In this document: positions 60,601-64,000 of the stretch, one piece after another
Numbering within the stretch: the first letter of the stretch is position 1
Layout of the letters: each line of letters starts with the position of its first letter
NCBI RefSeq assembly: GCF_000497045.1
Contig: NW_015961990.1
Coordinates: 434,001 to 498,000, forward strand
DNA length: 64,000 nucleotides
Direction of reading: 5' to 3'
From: Kalmanozyma brasiliensis GHG001
Taxonomy: Eukaryota; Basidiomycota; Ustilaginomycetes; Ustilaginales
Notes under the pieces: generated by a model
What the model was told of the DNA's origin: nothing
Database searches by the model: none
The model's input: the letters and a program-made list of their open reading frames with translations, nothing else
Made by a program: the position numbers and the translations under genes

Positions 60601-61375
60601 TCATCGCCCTACCGCAGTCGTATCGACTTTCAAATGATGTTCGAGTCAGGAACGCACGATCAGGAAGGTTTGTGATCTGCAGCTTTCAACGACACAGCAG
60701 CAAGTCGCTTTCAGGGGCAGGTGGGTTCACGGCCAAGACCCACTCGCTCGCTTCTGCATCTCGCGCCCTATGATGTCGATCTTCCGAGAGGAACTTGAGG
60801 ATCAGCTCGCTTCACGCTAGACGAGCGTTCCGATTTCGCAAAGCCACGCGATGGATGGACGGTCAACATAGAGTGCAGCCCCCTGCAACGATCAGGACCA
60901 GGGATGGCCCCTCGTTGCACCGAACTCGTCAGCTGTGCAGCACAGCCGATGGTCACTTCCGCCCTAGCTGCCGGTCCCGATTGCTTGCTCCGTCTGCTGT
61001 CATGCCGGGCTTCGCATTGTCCCACCTCCACTCTTGACTCACCGAACGACGTCCGTCCAGCTCTTTTGCCACTGCTCGCAGTGAGTTGACGTCTGGGCCC
61101 CCCAAATTTTTTCGATGGACAGCGCTGCCGGACGTTTCGTGTTACTTTGGACGATGTCGTGAAACACACTGTCACAATCAAGCACCGGGTCGTTTGCACG
61201 GCGAAAGATGCTTCTGAATGCACGTCAAAACTTTTTGAAGCCTTCTCCGTCGTTCCTACAGCGTCAGGTTGTCATGAGGTCTGGAGAATAAGCCGTGCTT
61301 TGCAGCGAGCAGGCCTCAAAACGCTCCCTCATCGGCTGCAGACTTCTACGACGGCTTCAAGGACGACCTCAATCG

Positions 61376-61381
61376 TATAAA
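61376..61381 (+). promoter_or_regulatory. TATA box of the secreted beta-barrel gene
   Basis: TATAAA lies 114 bases before the ATG at 61490, with a pyrimidine-rich leader between them. Confidence 0.6.
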
Positions 61382-61489
61382 GACCAGGTCTGAATCCACT
61401 TTGTTCCCTCGTCCTCCATCAACCACTCTCATAACATTAGACACATCACATCCTCTTCTTTGAAGACCCTCTTACACACTCTATACACC

Positions 61490-61852
61490 ATGCAGTTCTC
61501 TACTCTCCTCGTTTCGGCCCTTGCTGCCGCTACCGCCGTCGTTGCCGCTCCCATGGAGAAGCGAGCGGGTGGCAACGGAGATGCGACTTACTTCTACCAG
61601 AACGGCAACCCCGGCTCCTGTGGTAACTACAACAGCGACGACGCCGTCATTGTTGCCGTCAACAGCGCGCAGATGAACAGCGGTCTTTGCGGCAAGCCCA
61701 TCTGGATCCAGCATGACGGCAAGACTATCGAGGCCACAATTCAAGACACGTGCCCTACCTGCGACGGCAACTCGCTCGACCTCTCGGTGGGTGCCTTCAA
61801 GCAGCTCTCGGGTCTGGACGCCGGTATGATCCCCATCAACTGGTGGACCTAA
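61490..61852 (+). CDS. Secreted RlpA-like double-psi beta-barrel protein
   Basis: An intronless ORF of 120 residues. The signal peptide (M-Q-F-S-T-L-L, to about residue 20, V-A-A-P) is followed by a dibasic Kex2-type site M-E-K-R, predicting a mature chain from about residue 26. The rest is a single double-psi beta-barrel with four cysteines (S-C-G, L-C-G, D-T-C-P-T-C) and the family ending D-L-S-V-G-A-F-K-Q-L. Fungal relatives are expansin/barwin-like and papain-inhibitor-like secreted proteins. They bind cell-wall polysaccharide or proteases, or have no known activity. No second expansin domain is present. The in-frame Met at 61460 would hide the signal peptide and is not used. Confidence 0.92.
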   Translation: MQFSTLLVSALAAATAVVAAPMEKRAGGNGDATYFYQNGNPGSCGNYNSDDAVIVAVNSAQMNSGLCGKPIWIQHDGKTIEATIQDTCPTCDGNSLDLSVGAFKQLSGLDAGMIPINWWT

Positions 61853-64000
61853 GCGGCTCGCTCGAACGCACAGCGCGGAGGTGGATGGAAGCCGTGACGT
61901 CTGCGCCCGTCTAGATTGACAGGGCCACTCGCGGTCTTCACCACTCATCAACCTCAAAAGATCGTTTACTATACTTTGGGCAAGAAAGGACCACGATCCG
62001 TCCGGACCTCCCTCTGGCACTCGTGCGCTCCTCTTCTTTCATTTCTCATTTCAGTCCCACATTGTCATCGCTGCTCCATCCTGCACTTGTCGTCCCCATC
62101 TCTCTTGCATTTATTGTTGTCTTTCTACGTCGCATCCTACTGTCTTCCCTTAATGTTGCTGAATAGTAATCCATCATCCTAAAGACACCGCTTCAGGTGT
62201 TTGGATTTCTTGCCCTTTCTACGCTCCCGTTGGGATTGATTGTCAGACTGTACTACGCTTCGTTCCGGATCCTTTTTCATGCCGTAAGTGGAAGATGGAC
62301 CTGTCTCATCGCATTGGCATGACAAGTTGCCTCAGCGGGACAAGGATAGGTTGGGTGGGTCTCTGTGGGCTCGAGGCGCTTCCAACAGCGCCAGCCAGCC
62401 TCGGCGTCCGTAGGGTCTAACAATGTCAGAAAATGCACCAGCTCGCTCTTCAAGCAGCGCCCCTGCCGTTCACGTCCCAGTGCCAGTCTAACAAGTTCTC
62501 ATTTTTCAACGAGAGCCGCGGTCCCAATCTGCGCGTGGGCAGAGTTTTCGGTGTGACACACACAGGCAAGGCGGTGCGCACCGGGAGGAAAGAGTGCACT
62601 GAAACATATGAATTGCACCCGAACCGAGCTGCGGCCGCCTCGTTCGAAGTGGCAGCTGATCGTCGAGGTGACCATGATCTACGAGTTGCACTGCAAGCAT
62701 TGAACGAGGCTACCACGTTGCGAGCTCGAGGAGCGCGAGAGCCTCGTGGTGATATAGGGCGAACACCGAGACTGACCCGACGAAGGCGTCGCTCTACCTC
62801 GATATGAACCCGACTCAAAGGCCGAATTGCCGGGATTCGAACTGCGCCGCCGTCACCAGATACAAATCGAAGCAATTAATCCGGTGTCAATACAATCCGG
62901 TCAATCTGCATTTCAGAAGGGAATTTGAAAGGTGAGACTGGCTGCAGGATCTGCCATTCGACGTCACTTTGGTCTCGCCTGCGCCTCGCTTCCGTTCCGC
63001 GCTACCATTTCACCACTGTGTAAGCTTCTGTTGTGGGTCCAACAAAAACCTTATCTGGCTTCCATAATAGGGCGAGGACAATAGTGCGGAGCCAAGGGTC
63101 GGACGAACTTGGGCAAACAGAGTTTGTTCGGTGTTAGCGGTCGCTGTCTGCCGTGGATCATCATGGTCATCATTTGAGTCAGCACGAGATGGCTTCTGGA
63201 AGGCCTGGAACTCTCGGCACCGCCAAAAAGCGAGGGAGAGGAATCCGAGATGGACTCTGGGGAAAAGGATTTTCGCCGTTGCGTTTGTGCCGGCGTTGCT
63301 GTGACTTTGTGGACAAACACCTGCAAGATGCTGCCACTCGGGTTGCCACCTTTTTGGCTTTGTTTGCTGCAGCACTTCATGGCCGGCAAAGCTTGATCTG
63401 CGTTTCCTGACAGCCTGCAGTGTGGGTTGCGTTAGTGCTGAACAAGTCGACCGTGGGAAATGCGTGAGAACCCTTATATTAGCACAAGCCTCGGGTCATA
63501 CACAAAAGCACATGGATCAACTCGGATGGGTTTCCGAGGTCGATCGTGTGTGCCTGCACACAGCTCTGGTTTGAGTCTGGGCGATGAGAGGATGTGCCAA
63601 GTGCTTACTCAACCTCGCTTCGTCACGTAGCTCCAGCGATTTGATGCCGTGCGACTGTCTCTAGTTCGGAACGACCGAAACCTCCTGTTCCAGGCCGTTT
63701 GTTTGATGGCGCACCAGGCCAACGGTTCACAGCAGCAAGCATCACAAGGCGACACGGCAACTGGTTCACCGAATTCGCAAAGACAACGGCGTCGCAGCCA
63801 GACGGACTTTAGAAATTTTCCACCCAGCAGCAGCAGCAGCACCAGCAGCAGCAAAGAGGGCGTTTCCCCACCTTCCCGCGCTCGCCAAGGGAAAAACGGC
63901 AAGCCAAGTCTTGACTTTCATTGTCTGCCCAGCGTCCGTCGTGCTCGCGAGACCGTCAGATCCGAGATTGTGGCATTGCCACTCCTCCCTCTTCGCTGTT
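61853..64000. other. Gene-poor right end
   Basis: These 2.1 kb hold the 3' flank of the beta-barrel gene and no gene I can support. Two stretches resemble parts of minus-strand tRNAs (near 62832 and 63005) but do not fold as one. A CAG-rich repeat lies at 63825-63852. Confidence 0.4.
63825..63852. repeat. CAG-rich triplet repeat
   Basis: Imperfect CAG/AGC triplets, interrupted once by ACC, in a region without a supported gene. Confidence 0.85.

Larger units (their letters stand above)
56893..61489. other. Gene-poor 4.6-kb region
   Basis: I find no gene that can be supported between the Skt5-like start and the secreted beta-barrel gene. The first kilobase holds simple repeats and a 19-bp inverted repeat. 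A 75-codon ORF at 58871-59098 (M-D-I-E-A-F-H-R-R-K-K) follows an A-rich leader-like stretch but matches nothing I know. GGCCCCCTC-type motifs recur between 59140 and 61110. No transposase or reverse transcriptase signature is seen. Confidence 0.4.

Noticed and set aside
62828..63020. tRNA-like pieces on the minus strand (GTTCGAATCCCGG near 62832 and a D-arm-like GGTGAAATGGTAGCGC near 63000)
   Set aside because: The T-arm stem does not pair, no acceptor stem closes the two parts, and they are ~170 bases apart. A tRNA relic is possible; tRNAscan-SE would decide.
63609..63902. 97-codon minus-strand ORF with a poly-Leu run resembling a signal anchor
   Set aside because: The Leu run is just the CAG triplet repeat read on the other strand.

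Overview
This window is nuclear DNA of a basidiomycete fungus and looks like a smut or a close relative (Ustilaginomycetes). The evidence is a GC-rich, gene-dense sequence with mostly intronless genes, short 66-85 nt introns with GTRNGY donors and CTGAC/TTGAC-type branch sites, and a eukaryotic housekeeping set (TOR, Polo kinase, septin, DHODH, LSM8, uS10). A cluster of small secreted cysteine-containing proteins also fits a plant-associated smut. The species cannot be fixed from the sequence alone. A run of 30 N at 15215-15244 shows it is a draft assembly.

Layout. 0-4 kb: the 3' end of a Lys/Glu/Ala-rich coiled-coil protein (+), ribosomal protein uS10 (-), and the ribophorin II/Swp1 subunit of oligosaccharyltransferase (+). 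4-16 kb: a large BTB protein with a CAP-Gly-like C terminus (+), a Polo-like kinase (-, two exons), an AKR8-type aldo-keto reductase (+), a short RRM protein related to the RRM of cyclophilin E/CYP33 (+), and an unrecognised secreted or membrane-anchored protein whose intron contains the N gap (-). 16-25 kb: a Dnf-type phospholipid flippase (-) and a membrane-anchored short-chain dehydrogenase (-).

25.9-31.1 kb is an accessory island of five predicted secreted proteins in two families. One is a head-to-head pair of tiny six-cysteine proteins (77 and 66 aa). The other is a trio of 188-241 aa proteins with five aligned cysteines. Within each family the intron falls at the same codon position and phase, so each family arose by local duplication. 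The gene models were assembled here by joining exons; several exons are too short to stand out as ORFs. These are the best candidates for an undescribed system, probably host-interaction effectors, although that role is inferred.

31-57 kb returns to housekeeping genes: a FAD oxidoreductase (-), a mitochondrial crotonase-family enoyl-CoA isomerase/hydratase (+), a Ctr copper transporter (-), an Rsc4-like tandem-bromodomain protein (-), SCAMP (+), the septin Cdc10 (+), the TOR kinase (-), class 2 dihydroorotate dehydrogenase with a long C-terminal extension (-), LSM8 (+), and a Skt5/Chs4-type chitin synthase regulator (-). 57-64 kb is gene-poor. Its only confident gene is a secreted double-psi beta-barrel protein at 61.5 kb.

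Several genes belong to membrane traffic and the cell surface (Swp1, flippase, SCAMP, Skt5, septin), but they are interleaved with unrelated genes, so no operon-like logic is implied. Neighbouring divergent genes probably share promoter regions.
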